This document shows, one piece after another, positions 52,616-61,405 of a stretch of 64,000 nucleotides of DNA (its first letter is position 1; every line of letters starts with the position of its first letter). The translations under genes were made by a program, and so were the position numbers. Below the pieces are notes generated by a model, which did not search any database, was not told the DNA's origin, and was given only the letters and a program-made list of their open reading frames with translations. Source of the stretch: Lacrimispora indolis DSM 755 (GTDB lineage: Bacteria; Bacillota; Clostridia; Lachnospirales; Lachnospiraceae); assembly GCF_000526995.1 (NCBI RefSeq), contig NZ_AZUI01000001.1:744001-808000 (forward strand), read 5' to 3'.

Positions 52616-53728
52616 ATGACAAACAAAGAATTACTGCCAAAAATCCATCTTGTGATGGACAAACTGATGAATCTGGGAGGGGGCGACTATGAAAACGACC
52701 GCTCCGTAGGAAAGGAGGACGCAAGCCGGGGCATCATTGCCAGAGATTTTGGCATCGAAGAATGGGACTGGCCTCAGGGCGTAGGCCTCTATGGCCTTTT
52801 AAAGCTTCAAAGGTTTTACGGAGATAACCGTTACTTAGAATTTTTTGATAACTGGTTTGAAAACAATTTAAAGAAAGAACTTCCCAGTAAAAATATCAAT
52901 ACCACTGCCCCCTATCTGGTTTTAGCCGAACTGCTTGATACTCTTAAAAACCCGGAATACGAAAAGTTATGTCTGGATCACGCCCGCTGGCTGATGACCG
53001 GGCTTCCAAAAACAAAGGAAGGCGGCTTCCAGCATGTGGTAACTGCCATCGGAAACCGGGACGGCGTCCTGTTAAACCATGGGGAAATGTGGATTGATAC
53101 GTTATTCATGGCAGTTCTGTTTTTAAATAAAATGGGCCATCGGTTCCAGAATCAGGAGTGGATCAGCGAGGCTCTTCATCAGGTATTATTACATATCAAA
53201 TACTTATACGACAAACATACGGGATTATTTTATCACGGCTGGAGTTTTCCGTTAAATAATAATTTCGGAGGAATCTTCTGGTGCAGAGGCAATTCCTGGT
53301 TTACCTATGGAATTCTGGAGTTTATTGAGTCCTATGAAGGAACTCTTGATAAAGGTCTTCTCACTTACCTGACAGATACCTATAAAGCCCAGGTAAATGC
53401 TTTAAAAGACTTACAGGCCCCATCTGGTTTATGGAATACCGTCCTTATGGATCCTGCAAGCTACGAAGAAGTATCCGGTACGGGAGCAATCGCCGGCGGT
53501 ATATTAAAAGGGATAAAAATGGGCATTCTCGATGAATCATACCATGAATGTGCAGACCGGGCAATAAAAGCGATATGCAAAAACATAGGAGAAGATGGAA
53601 CCGTTTTAAATGTTTCCGCAGGAACCGGAATGGGCTATGATGCAGATCATTATAAAAATATTACCATTCGCCCCATGGCCTACGGACAGTCATTGGCTCT
53701 GATTTCACTGATCGAAGCATTGAATTAA
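52616..53728 (+). CDS. GH105/GH88 unsaturated uronyl hydrolase (YteR-like)
   Basis: A 370-residue intracellular (alpha/alpha)6 barrel enzyme that removes the unsaturated uronic acid made by polysaccharide lyases. The catalytic Asp is D161 in GEMWIDTLFMAVLFL, as in YteR. FYHGWSF, GIFWCRGNSWFTYG and SGTGAIAGGI line the expected active-site blocks. AACGGAGGAGAA, inside the end of the regulator gene, is its ribosome site. Its presence implies the imported sugars come from lyase-cut rhamnogalacturonan or a similar acidic glycan; no lyase is encoded in the window. Confidence 0.93.
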   Translation: MTNKELLPKIHLVMDKLMNLGGGDYENDRSVGKEDASRGIIARDFGIEEWDWPQGVGLYGLLKLQRFYGDNRYLEFFDNWFENNLKKELPSKNINTTAPYLVLAELLDTLKNPEYEKLCLDHARWLMTGLPKTKEGGFQHVVTAIGNRDGVLLNHGEMWIDTLFMAVLFLNKMGHRFQNQEWISEALHQVLLHIKYLYDKHTGLFYHGWSFPLNNNFGGIFWCRGNSWFTYGILEFIESYEGTLDKGLLTYLTDTYKAQVNALKDLQAPSGLWNTVLMDPASYEEVSGTGAIAGGILKGIKMGILDESYHECADRAIKAICKNIGEDGTVLNVSAGTGMGYDADHYKNITIRPMAYGQSLALISLIEALN

Positions 53729-53747
53729 AATCAATACAAACACGAAA

Positions 53748-53787
53748 AAACCAGTAAGTACAAGAATCTCCTTGTAATTACTGGTTT
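53748..53787. terminator. Bidirectional terminator between GH105 and tRNA-Gln copy 2
   Basis: AAACCAGTAAGTACAAG (53748-53764) pairs with CTTGTAATTACTGGTTT (53771-53787), one mismatch in 17, 6-base loop. T-rich runs on both strands serve the convergent GH105 and tRNA transcripts. Confidence 0.88.
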
Positions 53788-53797
53788 ATTTTAATCA

Positions 53798-53869
53798 CTG
53801 GGCTACAAGGATTCGAACCTTGAAATGACGGAGTCAGAGTCCGTTGCCTTACCATTTGGCGATAGCCCA
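53798..53869 (-). tRNA. tRNA-Gln (anticodon CTG), copy 2
   Basis: Same arms and anticodon as the gene at 43922-43994, one base shorter in the variable loop. It has its own promoter and terminator, whose sequences differ from those of copy 1. Confidence 0.95.
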
Positions 53870-53885
53870 TCAGTGCAACGAATGT

Positions 53886-53914
53886 ATTATACTATAGCTT
53901 TCCACTCCGGTCAA
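53886..53914 (-). promoter_or_regulatory. Promoter of tRNA-Gln copy 2
   Basis: Minus strand TTGACC, 17-base spacer, TATAAT, ending 17 bases before the tRNA. Confidence 0.82.
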
Positions 53915-53957
53915 GCATTTTTTAACATTTTAAAAAGATATTTCCAAACGCTGCTCA

Positions 53958-55412
53958 TCAGGAAGAGCTGCCCGTTTTCGTTGGCTCTTCCTGGCTTTTT
54001 GATGTATGTGTTTCTTCCTGGGAAGGATTCTTTCCTGTTTCCGTCTCATCCTTTGTTGTCTCAGACGTGCTTTCCATGGCTGGGTCCGTCTGCTCCGTCT
54101 CTTCGCTCTCTTCTTCCGTTATATCCGGATCTGCATTTCCGTCTCCGATCACAGGCGTTTCAAAAACTCCCTTAACCGTTGTCTGCTTTCCGATCTTAGG
54201 AGAAATGCCGCCTAAGGTAAAGGTATATTCCATTCCCCCTTGAAGACCTGTTACATGGATCTCACAGGAATAGGAATCCGTATCTCCCACCTTGGCGGAA
54301 TAAGCATTCCCATCTCCGTCGTTTACTGAAACCGTGGGATTTTTCCACTTTACTTTGGTTTTAAAGTTTACCATGACAACACCGCTGTCATAGTCCACAT
54401 AGTCTATCTTGATCTTTTCCGTTGAAGAAACTTCCTCCCCTGAGCTGGTTTCTTCTGCCGTGGCAGTCGCGGTCGTAGCCGGCTGGGTCTGGGAAGGCTG
54501 CACCGGAGTCTGGCTTTCCGTTTCTGAGGAAGAAGCCGTTGTTGTGGACTCCTCTGAAGCAGAGCTTTCCTCCGCCGTTTCAGGAGCCGCTGTGGTGGTA
54601 ACCTGGGTCGTGTGTGCCTGGCTGGTTTCCTCCTCTGCACCTGTCTTGCCGCCTACCGCATAAGAGCGTTCTGTTATCACTTTCGCGATTTCTTCCATTG
54701 TCAGAGGGGCCAGCTCCCTCATGTCTTCCATGGTAAGGGAAGAATTCTGCAGGATCAGTTCCCTTAAAAAGTAAGCTTTTCCGTAAGAGATATTATATTC
54801 CTCTGCCAGCCGTTTTACTTCGTCCTCTTCCATCACCTGCTGGTCATATACCACTGCCTTTAACTGGTTTTGCTCCAGGGTATTCTGGATGTCATTTACC
54901 ACTGCAAAGCGTAAGCTGGAAGCCTTGCTGATGCTGTCATTGGATACGGTGACCAGGACAGCATTATCCAGGTCGCTGAAAAACCCATGGGTAACCATGG
55001 CACCGATCACAGCATTGACGGCCGTATTTAAGTCCACACCCTTTAAATCCATGTCCTGCATGATGCTTTCCGCGTCCTCATTAAGAGCCTTTGCTGACAG
55101 GACCTTATTTCTTTTATTCACGGATAATTCCACACTCGGATTTACATCGATTCCAATGACCGAATCCACTTTTCCATTCTGATAAGTATAGGTTCCCCCA
55201 GCCAGGGCGATCATGCAAAAGCATGCAGCCACCAAGGTTGCAAGAATTCTCTGCCTTAAGAAGAAAACAGAACGGGTTTCCTTCTCTGCCTTTATCTGAG
55301 GCGTACTCAAGTCAATCCGTTCCAGAACATTAGGAGTTAAGTTCCTGGCCGCAGATTTTAAGCAGGCTTCAATCTGTTGTCTATTCAATTGTCTGCGATC
55401 TAAGTCAGCCAT
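53958..55412 (-). CDS. RsgI-like anti-sigma factor, membrane-spanning
   Basis: A 484-residue protein. The cytoplasmic N-terminus (about 1-50) should bind the sigma factor. One membrane segment (about 53-75) is followed by the RsgI-type periplasmic domain with IGIDVNPSVELSVNKRNKVL (about 85-104). Residues about 255-340 are a Thr/Ser/Glu/Gln-rich linker, followed by a small beta-sandwich-like domain (VVMVNFKTKVKWKNPTVSV, MEYTFTLGGISPK) and an acidic Thr/Glu tail. RsgI proteins pass cell-surface signals to SigI-like factors. It starts 8 bases after the ECF sigma gene. Confidence 0.88.
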   Translation of the reverse strand: MADLDRRQLNRQQIEACLKSAARNLTPNVLERIDLSTPQIKAEKETRSVFFLRQRILATLVAACFCMIALAGGTYTYQNGKVDSVIGIDVNPSVELSVNKRNKVLSAKALNEDAESIMQDMDLKGVDLNTAVNAVIGAMVTHGFFSDLDNAVLVTVSNDSISKASSLRFAVVNDIQNTLEQNQLKAVVYDQQVMEEDEVKRLAEEYNISYGKAYFLRELILQNSSLTMEDMRELAPLTMEEIAKVITERSYAVGGKTGAEEETSQAHTTQVTTTAAPETAEESSASEESTTTASSSETESQTPVQPSQTQPATTATATAEETSSGEEVSSTEKIKIDYVDYDSGVVMVNFKTKVKWKNPTVSVNDGDGNAYSAKVGDTDSYSCEIHVTGLQGGMEYTFTLGGISPKIGKQTTVKGVFETPVIGDGNADPDITEEESEETEQTDPAMESTSETTKDETETGKNPSQEETHTSKSQEEPTKTGSSS

Positions 55413-55420
55413 ATCAAAGC

Positions 55421-55999
55421 CTACTCCTCTCTCAAATAATTTTCCAATTTTTTCATTGCACGGTTATATCTGGAAAGGGCTGTAGCCAAAGGAATCTTAA
55501 GGCTGGCGGCAATCTCTCTGTGCTTCATGCCTCCTGAGGTATGAAGGAGAACGATCTCCCTCTCCTCTTCCTTAAGAATCTGCAAAGCGGCCAGAAGCAC
55601 CATTTTATCTGCCGCCATTTCAATTTCTGAGCAGACTTCTCCCGTTTCTGCTCCGGTTAAATCCTCCAGCGTAACATCCGAATCATGTTTTTGTTCCCGA
55701 AATTTCATATAGCATAAATTCCGGGCAATGGTAAACATCCATGCCAAAGGCTTCCCCTGGGATTTATAGCCTGACGCAGAAGTCCAGATCTTAAGATAGA
55801 CCTCCTGCATGATCTCCTCCGCATCCTGGGGGTGCCTTACAATGGACAGGATAAAGCTATACATTGTCCGGTCCGTATTCTGATATAGCTGCCGAAAGGC
55901 CTCCTGGTCTCCAACTGCAACTTTTCTAAGAAGCTCTTCGTCGCTCAAACGGCCGTAATCCTCAGGCCCGCCAAGGCTCATCAATCCCATAAATAGCAT
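55421..55999 (-). CDS. ECF-type RNA polymerase sigma factor
   Basis: A 192-residue sigma-70-family protein with region 2 (FRQLYQNTDRTMYSFILSIV, then QDAEEIMQEVYLKIW, about 35-73) and region 4 (EREIVLLHTSGGMKHREIAA and LKIPLATALSRYNRAMKKLE, about 142-185). There is no SnoaL or other extra domain. AAAGGAAATC lies upstream of the ATG. The RsgI-like membrane anti-sigma is encoded directly downstream, so the pair forms a cell-envelope signalling unit. Target promoters are unknown. Confidence 0.93.
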   Translation of the reverse strand: MLFMGLMSLGGPEDYGRLSDEELLRKVAVGDQEAFRQLYQNTDRTMYSFILSIVRHPQDAEEIMQEVYLKIWTSASGYKSQGKPLAWMFTIARNLCYMKFREQKHDSDVTLEDLTGAETGEVCSEIEMAADKMVLLAALQILKEEEREIVLLHTSGGMKHREIAASLKIPLATALSRYNRAMKKLENYLREE

Positions 56000-56075
56000 G
56001 GATCCGATTTCCTTTCTACTAAGTTAATGCGGAATACTGTCATCTTATTGCATAAACTGGAAAATTTTTATTACC

Positions 56076-57254
56076 TTATTTTTCCACCCCAAAACCGCTT
56101 TCCGCCGTTATGATCAGACAGCACCGTTTATCTATTTCAGTTACCTTTTTCGTGACTTCTTCCTTTAGACAATCTTTCTTGTTCTTGTCATATTCCCGTG
56201 GAACCACCAGATCGAAAATCAGGCTGATCTTGTTCTTTCCTTCCACCATACGTAAATCGTGGAAAGAAATCCTGGGATCTATTTTCTGGAGCACATTTTC
56301 CAGCATGCTGCCAAATTCCATGACCCTGGAATCCTTTGTTTCCACCGGATCCATATGGATCACAAGAAATATCCCAAATTTTCTTACTGCTTCTCTTTCA
56401 ATGGCATCAATAATCTCATGGGATACTTCTATATTAACATCATTAGGCACCTCCGCATGAATGGATGCCATGCTTCTGGAAGGGCCGTAGTTATGAACAA
56501 TTAAATCGTGGGTTCCTACGATCCCGTCATAGCTTTCTACAAATTCCGTGATCTCATCATATAACTTGGGATCAATGGGTTCTCCAATGAGCGGGGTAAG
56601 AGTATCTTTGGCAATCTTCACTCCTGCCCACATGACAATACAGGAAACCACAAGCCCTATGATCCCGTCAATATTAAGTCCCAATATTCCATAAACCAGG
56701 ATGGACAGGATGGTGGCTGAAGTAGTGATCACATCTCCAAGGGAATCCGCTGCTGTGGCCTTCATGACAGTGGAATGGATCCTTTTTCCCAAAGTATTGT
56801 TAAAAAGCGCCATCCACAGCTTTATACAGACAGATAACAGTAAAATGGCCAAAGACACGGCCTTAAACGTCATCTCTTCCGGATGAATGATTTTTTCAAT
56901 GGAGGTCTTTAAAAAAGAAAAGCCCACCTGAATGACCAAAAAGGCCACAATAAAAGCAGCAATGTACTCCACTCTTCCGTGTCCGAAGGGATGGTCTTCA
57001 TCTGCCGGCTTTCCGGCCATTTTCACACCAACAAATCCCACAATGGAAGAAGCGGCATCAGAAAGGTTGTTAAAAGCATCTGCCATAACAGAGATACTGT
57101 TTACCAGCATTCCAATAAAAAGCTTGGAGACAAACAATATGACATTGCAGCAGATCCCCACAACACTGGCCATAAGTCCGTACCGGGTCCGCACCTGCGT
57201 ATCTTCTGTATTTTTATAATCCTTTACAAATGTCCTAACCAAAAATTCTGTCAT
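56076..57254 (-). CDS. Cation diffusion facilitator family metal transporter
   Basis: A 392-residue CDF exporter of divalent metals (Zn, Mn, Fe or Co) in exchange for protons. Six membrane segments lie in about 25-215. The metal-site segments are ADAFNNLSDAASS (about 58-70) and ATAADSLGDVITTSA (about 167-181), with HPFGHGRVEY between. A cytoplasmic domain (about 220-390) with IHAEVPNDVNIEVSHEIID follows and is longer than usual. AAAGGAG precedes the ATG. It lies 48 bases after truA in the same direction. Confidence 0.93.
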   Translation of the reverse strand: MTEFLVRTFVKDYKNTEDTQVRTRYGLMASVVGICCNVILFVSKLFIGMLVNSISVMADAFNNLSDAASSIVGFVGVKMAGKPADEDHPFGHGRVEYIAAFIVAFLVIQVGFSFLKTSIEKIIHPEEMTFKAVSLAILLLSVCIKLWMALFNNTLGKRIHSTVMKATAADSLGDVITTSATILSILVYGILGLNIDGIIGLVVSCIVMWAGVKIAKDTLTPLIGEPIDPKLYDEITEFVESYDGIVGTHDLIVHNYGPSRSMASIHAEVPNDVNIEVSHEIIDAIEREAVRKFGIFLVIHMDPVETKDSRVMEFGSMLENVLQKIDPRISFHDLRMVEGKNKISLIFDLVVPREYDKNKKDCLKEEVTKKVTEIDKRCCLIITAESGFGVEK

Positions 57255-57302
57255 ATAACTCCTTTACCATCTATTACTCCCGAAAAGGCAATACCCCGCA
57301 GC

Positions 57303-58064
57303 TTATTGTGGAGTATTTGACTCTTTATAGCGCACCTGTTCAAGAAAAAGCCCTTCCGGCGGCGCCGTAAACCCTGCTGCACTCCGGTCCTTTGCCTCCA
57401 GGATTTCCTTCAATTCTTCTGCCTTACGCTGCCCTAACCCCACCTCAATTAAGGTTCCAGTTAAGATCCTGACCATATTATATAAAAAGCCGTTTCCGGT
57501 ATACCGTATCAGAACACGGCTTCCCTGCTGTTGGAATTCAATTCTGTTTAAAACTCTGACCGTAGATTTTTTCATCTTCCTGTTAGAGCAAAAGCTTTTA
57601 AAATCATGTTCTCCTATGAGCAAGGAGGCGGCCTGTTCCATGGCCTTTATATTAAGAGTCTTGGATAAGCCATAAATGTATTTTCTTTCAAACACCTGCT
57701 TTTTTGCGCCTGTCTCGATCCGGTAGAGATACGTTTTTTCCTGGGCATGAAGGCGGCTGTGAAAGCGTTCCTGTGCAAATTCCACCGTATTCACCCGAAT
57801 GTCCTCGGGAAGGTACTGGTTTAGATATTCCTTTACTTCCTCCGGCTTCATTTTCACATCTGAGTAAAAATTTGCCACCTGGGCCAATGCATGCACCCCT
57901 GCGTCCGTCCGTCCCGACCCATGTACCTCCACTGCCTGTCCGGTCATCCGCTCTAAAACATGTTCCACTTTTCCCTGTATCGTTTGTTCTGTATTTCCCT
58001 GCTTCTGCCAGCCGTCATAGCGGCTTCCGTCATATTCCAGGACCATTCGATAATTTTTTATCAT
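57303..58064 (-). CDS. truA: tRNA pseudouridine(38-40) synthase TruA
   Basis: A 253-residue enzyme converting uridines 38-40 of the tRNA anticodon arm to pseudouridine. The catalytic Asp is D54 in GSGRTDAGVHALAQV. RVLNRIEFQQQGSRVLIRYT and GNGFLYNMVRILTGTLIEVG are family blocks. The start overlaps the VanZ-like gene stop by 4 bases (ATGA). Confidence 0.96.
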   Translation of the reverse strand: MIKNYRMVLEYDGSRYDGWQKQGNTEQTIQGKVEHVLERMTGQAVEVHGSGRTDAGVHALAQVANFYSDVKMKPEEVKEYLNQYLPEDIRVNTVEFAQERFHSRLHAQEKTYLYRIETGAKKQVFERKYIYGLSKTLNIKAMEQAASLLIGEHDFKSFCSNRKMKKSTVRVLNRIEFQQQGSRVLIRYTGNGFLYNMVRILTGTLIEVGLGQRKAEELKEILEAKDRSAAGFTAPPEGLFLEQVRYKESNTPQ

Positions 58065-58507
58065 ACTTTTCCCGACTTTCTTCTATATTGTAGCGATAAA
58101 GCGGCCAACAGTATTCCGAAAGCCACTCCCCCGCAATCCAGCCATACATCAGATATCTGTCCCGAACGCCCCTCTACCATCAACTGGATGGTCTCATCCA
58201 CAAAGGGTACCATAAAACCTGCCGTAAAACGGATAAAATATCTTCTTTCTGCCGGAAATTCATAGGACTTTACGCATCCATACAGCAATATCCCCAATAA
58301 GGTGTATTCTGAAAAATGCCCTGCTTTGCGGATAATGTGCTCTGTCAGCCACCCGGCACTGATCCCCAGGGATACGAATGCTTCCTGAACCACCCGAAGC
58401 ACCCAGCCGCTGTCAGCTGATGAGATTTCCGATGGTTTCATGGAATTGGAAAATATGAACAGGACATAAAGCAGGGTCACTACCGTCCATATTCTTTTCT
58501 TTTTCAT
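58061..58507 (-). CDS. VanZ-like family membrane protein
   Basis: A 148-residue protein with about four membrane segments, including LLYVLFIFSNSM near the N-terminus and the family block HIIRKAGHFSEYTLLGILLY (about 58-77), then VPFVDETIQLMVEGRSGQIS and DVWLDCGGVAFGILLA. VanZ homologues give low-level teicoplanin resistance in enterococci; most chromosomal copies have no known role. It overlaps both neighbours by 4 bases, forming a coupled aminotransferase-VanZ-TruA unit. Confidence 0.92.
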   Translation of the reverse strand: MKKKRIWTVVTLLYVLFIFSNSMKPSEISSADSGWVLRVVQEAFVSLGISAGWLTEHIIRKAGHFSEYTLLGILLYGCVKSYEFPAERRYFIRFTAGFMVPFVDETIQLMVEGRSGQISDVWLDCGGVAFGILLAALSLQYRRKSGKV

Positions 58508-59679
58508 GGCTGTTTCCTCAAAATTCCGCTTTTTTCCACCATTTCGGCGGCTTTCTTAAGCACTTCTTCATCCTGGACAAGGGCCAGTCTTGCATATCCC
58601 TCCCCAGAAGGCCCAAAAGCGCTGCCGGGAGTTACCAAAACCCCTGACTTTTCTGCCAGCTCCATGGCAAATGAGAAGGAGTCATCAAACCCTTTTGGTA
58701 TCCTGGCCCACACAAACATGGTCGCCTCCGGTTTTTCCATCCTCCAGCCGATCCGGGTCATGCTGTCACAGAGAGCATTCCTGCGCCGTTCATAAGCGTG
58801 TCTGGTCTCCCGGACACAACTCTGGTCGCCAGTGATGGCTGCAATGGCCGCCTGTTGGATGGGAAGAAACATCCCGTAGTCCATATTGGATTTAAGGGTT
58901 TTTAATCTGCCGACAACCTCTCTGTTTCCCAAACAAAAACCGATCCTGGCACCTGCCAGTCCATAGGTTTTGGAAAGGGAATTAAATTCCACCCCCACCT
59001 CTTTTGCTCCGGGAAATTTGAGAAAGCTCCCGCATTCCCTGCCGTCAAAAACCAGCTCGCTGTAAGCATTGTCGTGAAGGACCAGAATATCATGCTCCCT
59101 GGCAAAGGCCACCAGTTCCTCATAAAAAGAATCCGGGGCAACGGCAGCAGTGGGATTGTTGGGATAAGAAACGATCATGAGCTTTGCCTTTTTTGCAACC
59201 TCTTCCGGAATGTCCTTAAAATCGATGAGATAACCGTTCTCCCGTTTCTGAGCCATGTAAAAAAGGCTGGCTCCTGCCAGCACAGGGCCGTCCGCAAACA
59301 CCGGATAACAGGGGTCCGGAACAAGCACCACATCGCCTTCATCCACAACAGAAAGGGCAATATGGGCAAGTCCTTCCTGAGAACCCAGCAAAGAACAGAT
59401 CTCAAGAGAGGGGTCTAAATCTACTCCATATCTTCTGTGATACCATTGGGCCGCAGCCTCTAAAAGCTCCTTTTGGTCCCGGATGGCATATACGTAATTT
59501 TTCGGATCAGCCGCCGCCCGGCACAATGCGTCTGTTATGTGCTTTGCCGGCGGAATATTCGGTGCGCCCACGCCTAAATCAATTACCGGTTCTCCCTTTT
59601 CTTCTTTCTGCCTCTTTATTTCCAGCAGTTTGGAAAAGATGCCTTCTCCAAAACGATTCATTCTCTCTGAAAAATGCAT
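58504..59679 (-). CDS. Class I/II pyridoxal-phosphate aminotransferase
   Basis: A 391-residue fold-type I aminotransferase of the aspartate/LL-diaminopimelate aminotransferase group. The PLP Lys is K237 in NSLSKTYGLAGARIGF, cofactor contacts are in SYPNNPTAAV (171-180) and LHDNAYSEL (201-209), and the substrate-carboxylate Arg lies in YARLALV near the C-terminus. The N-terminal VIDLGVGAPNIPPAKHI is typical of this group. The amino acid used cannot be fixed. GAGGAAGACCC precedes the ATG. First gene of the unit with VanZ and truA. Confidence 0.92.
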   Translation of the reverse strand: MHFSERMNRFGEGIFSKLLEIKRQKEEKGEPVIDLGVGAPNIPPAKHITDALCRAAADPKNYVYAIRDQKELLEAAAQWYHRRYGVDLDPSLEICSLLGSQEGLAHIALSVVDEGDVVLVPDPCYPVFADGPVLAGASLFYMAQKRENGYLIDFKDIPEEVAKKAKLMIVSYPNNPTAAVAPDSFYEELVAFAREHDILVLHDNAYSELVFDGRECGSFLKFPGAKEVGVEFNSLSKTYGLAGARIGFCLGNREVVGRLKTLKSNMDYGMFLPIQQAAIAAITGDQSCVRETRHAYERRRNALCDSMTRIGWRMEKPEATMFVWARIPKGFDDSFSFAMELAEKSGVLVTPGSAFGPSGEGYARLALVQDEEVLKKAAEMVEKSGILRKQP

Positions 59680-59764
59680 GGGTCTTCCTCACCTCTGTCT
59701 TCCGTAATTTATCATAATTTCGTCTATTATAGTACAACGGCCGTTATAATACAAGGACAGACAT

Positions 59765-59806
59765 TGAAAAAATCCCCAAAAACGGCTTAAAACCGCATAT
59801 TTGGGG
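59765..59806 (-). terminator. Terminator of the L,D-transpeptidase gene
   Basis: Minus strand CCCCAAA...TTTGGGG enclosing a CGG/CCG inner stem, followed by ATTTTTTC, 9 bases after the stop codon. Confidence 0.8.
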
Positions 59807-59814
59807 AAATTTTC

Positions 59815-60426
59815 TTATGGTCCTATAGTAACCGGTACGCCTAAATTGCAGTAACTCCATAAAACATCCATGGTACTGTTGTCCACTGCCACACAGCCCT
59901 GGGTGGTTCCGTCAGGAACCCTGCAGCCATGAATCATTATGGCACCTCCAAGGGGCGTATCCCAAGGCGGCTGCCTTCCTTCTAAATTGGCTTTCACGAT
60001 TTCATCTCTCTGGGCTTCTGTGATAATACCGTCAGCATATCCTCTTTCCGCATCTTTAATGGCCGGATAGGAAAGGCCCAATGCCAGATAAGCTACACTC
60101 TTATCATTTCTGGTGCATACATAGAACTCCCCGCTGGGTGTTCTCATATCGCCCTCTATCTTTTTATTTCCTTCCGACGAGGACGCGCCCAGAGAAACCG
60201 GATATTCCGCGATCAGGACTCCATTCTGCTTTAGAGAAAGCGTCTTTGTTCTCTTGCTCACATATATGGTCACATTATTCGTGGAACCGGAATTGCCTGC
60301 GGCAATGTTGGCACCCGGACCGGTTATGGGCTCTGCATACCCTGTAACATTGGAAGACGCCGCCAATGCAATGACAAGAACGGCTGCAATAAGACCTTTA
60401 TATCCTTTTCCTGCCCATTTCATCAT
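59815..60426 (-). CDS. L,D-transpeptidase (YkuD domain), secreted
   Basis: A 203-residue exported enzyme. An N-terminal signal sequence (about 10-31, LIAAVLVIALAASS) precedes a short spacer and the YkuD domain (about 50-202) starting NVTIYVSKRTKTLSLKQNG. The active site reads IMIHGCRVPDGTTQGCVAVD with the catalytic Cys in TQGC near residue 180; this is the TxGC variant rather than SHGC-R. The enzyme makes 3-3 cross-links or attaches groups to peptidoglycan. It has an extended minus-10 promoter and a terminator, so it is a single-gene unit. Confidence 0.92.
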   Translation of the reverse strand: MMKWAGKGYKGLIAAVLVIALAASSNVTGYAEPITGPGANIAAGNSGSTNNVTIYVSKRTKTLSLKQNGVLIAEYPVSLGASSSEGNKKIEGDMRTPSGEFYVCTRNDKSVAYLALGLSYPAIKDAERGYADGIITEAQRDEIVKANLEGRQPPWDTPLGGAIMIHGCRVPDGTTQGCVAVDNSTMDVLWSYCNLGVPVTIGP

Positions 60427-60451
60427 TTCCTAACACTCCTTTTTTTGTTAC

Positions 60452-60460
60452 ATTATACCA
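60452..60460 (-). promoter_or_regulatory. Extended -10 promoter of the L,D-transpeptidase gene
   Basis: Minus strand TGGTATAAT matches the extended minus-10 form, 26 bases before the start codon. No good minus-35 box is present. Confidence 0.5.
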
Positions 60461-60550
60461 TCCATTTTGGAAGCTATCGTTTACAATATTCTTACATTTC
60501 CTTCCAAAATTTTCCATTTTATGATTTGAACGCAATTCGCTTTACTGTAT

Positions 60551-61150
60551 TTAAACGAAGCATTGTAAATAAGCCATGGAAGCATTTAGGCAGCCTTCCA
60601 CCCCTACCAGGCTGCTTTCCAGACAAAGGTGGTAATTCTGAGCCTTCCCCCATTCGCATCCCGTGTAATACTGGTAGTAATCCTTTCGCTTATTATCTAT
60701 TTCCCGGATCCTTTCCTCCATCAATTCAGGACTTACGCCTGTTTCAAGAGAATTTATCCGTTTAATCCTGTTTTCCATCTTGGCATATACAAACAAATTA
60801 ATGCTGTTTTCAAGAACCCTGTCCGCACAGCGTCCCACAATGATACAAGGTCCCTGGTCCGCCAGCTTCCGTATCACACGGGACTGAGCCAGAAAAATCT
60901 GGTCTGACATGGAAACCTCGTACACCATAGAAAAGGGAGAATAAAACTTCTGTTCCGAAGGCTCCTGCTGGATTGTGACATGTTCGTCATAATGCAAAAC
61001 TGCCTCCTCCGCCAAATCAATCTCTTCCGCTGACAAAGAAATCAGTTCCTTATCATAGAATGGAAGCTCCAGCCTTTCAGCCAGCTTCATGCCCAGCTCT
61101 CGTCCTCCGCTTCCAAACTCCCGGCTAATTGTAATCACCTTATCCAACAT
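60551..61150 (-). CDS. Cytidylate kinase-like family protein
   Basis: A 199-residue P-loop protein of the cytidylate-kinase-2/AAA_26 group. VITISREFGSGGRELGMKLA (about 4-23) is the modified P-loop with its signature Ser-Arg-Glu-Phe-Gly. LPFYDKELI, CIIVGRCADRVL and NLFVYAKMENRIKRI follow the NMP-kinase order. Canonical CMP kinase (cmk) is different, so the nucleotide substrate is unclear. The ATG at 61150 follows AGGAGGAGC; an upstream ATG at 61195 lacks a good site. Confidence 0.88.
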   Translation of the reverse strand: MLDKVITISREFGSGGRELGMKLAERLELPFYDKELISLSAEEIDLAEEAVLHYDEHVTIQQEPSEQKFYSPFSMVYEVSMSDQIFLAQSRVIRKLADQGPCIIVGRCADRVLENSINLFVYAKMENRIKRINSLETGVSPELMEERIREIDNKRKDYYQYYTGCEWGKAQNYHLCLESSLVGVEGCLNASMAYLQCFV

Positions 61151-61405
61151 ATGCTCCTCCTTATCTTCTGCTGAGTAATTTTTGCTACCCATCATAGTTT
61201 CTGTATAGCAGGATATCTACAAGGCTGCCAAATGGGCTTTAAATTTCCTGGTTATCTTGATATATCTGCATTTTACCACATTCTTAAATGCCTGTATACA
61301 ACAAATCCGTCCCGCTTATTCATAGTTGGAGGCAAATTCTGGAAAAGTCTTGACCTTCCTGTGCCAAAGAGAGTTTGTTTTTTTATTGATTACTGCCGAA
61401 ATGCC

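Noticed and set aside
54404..54663. Long open frames on both strands within the anti-sigma linker
   Set aside because: They are by-products of the Thr/Ala/Glu-rich low-complexity coding sequence.
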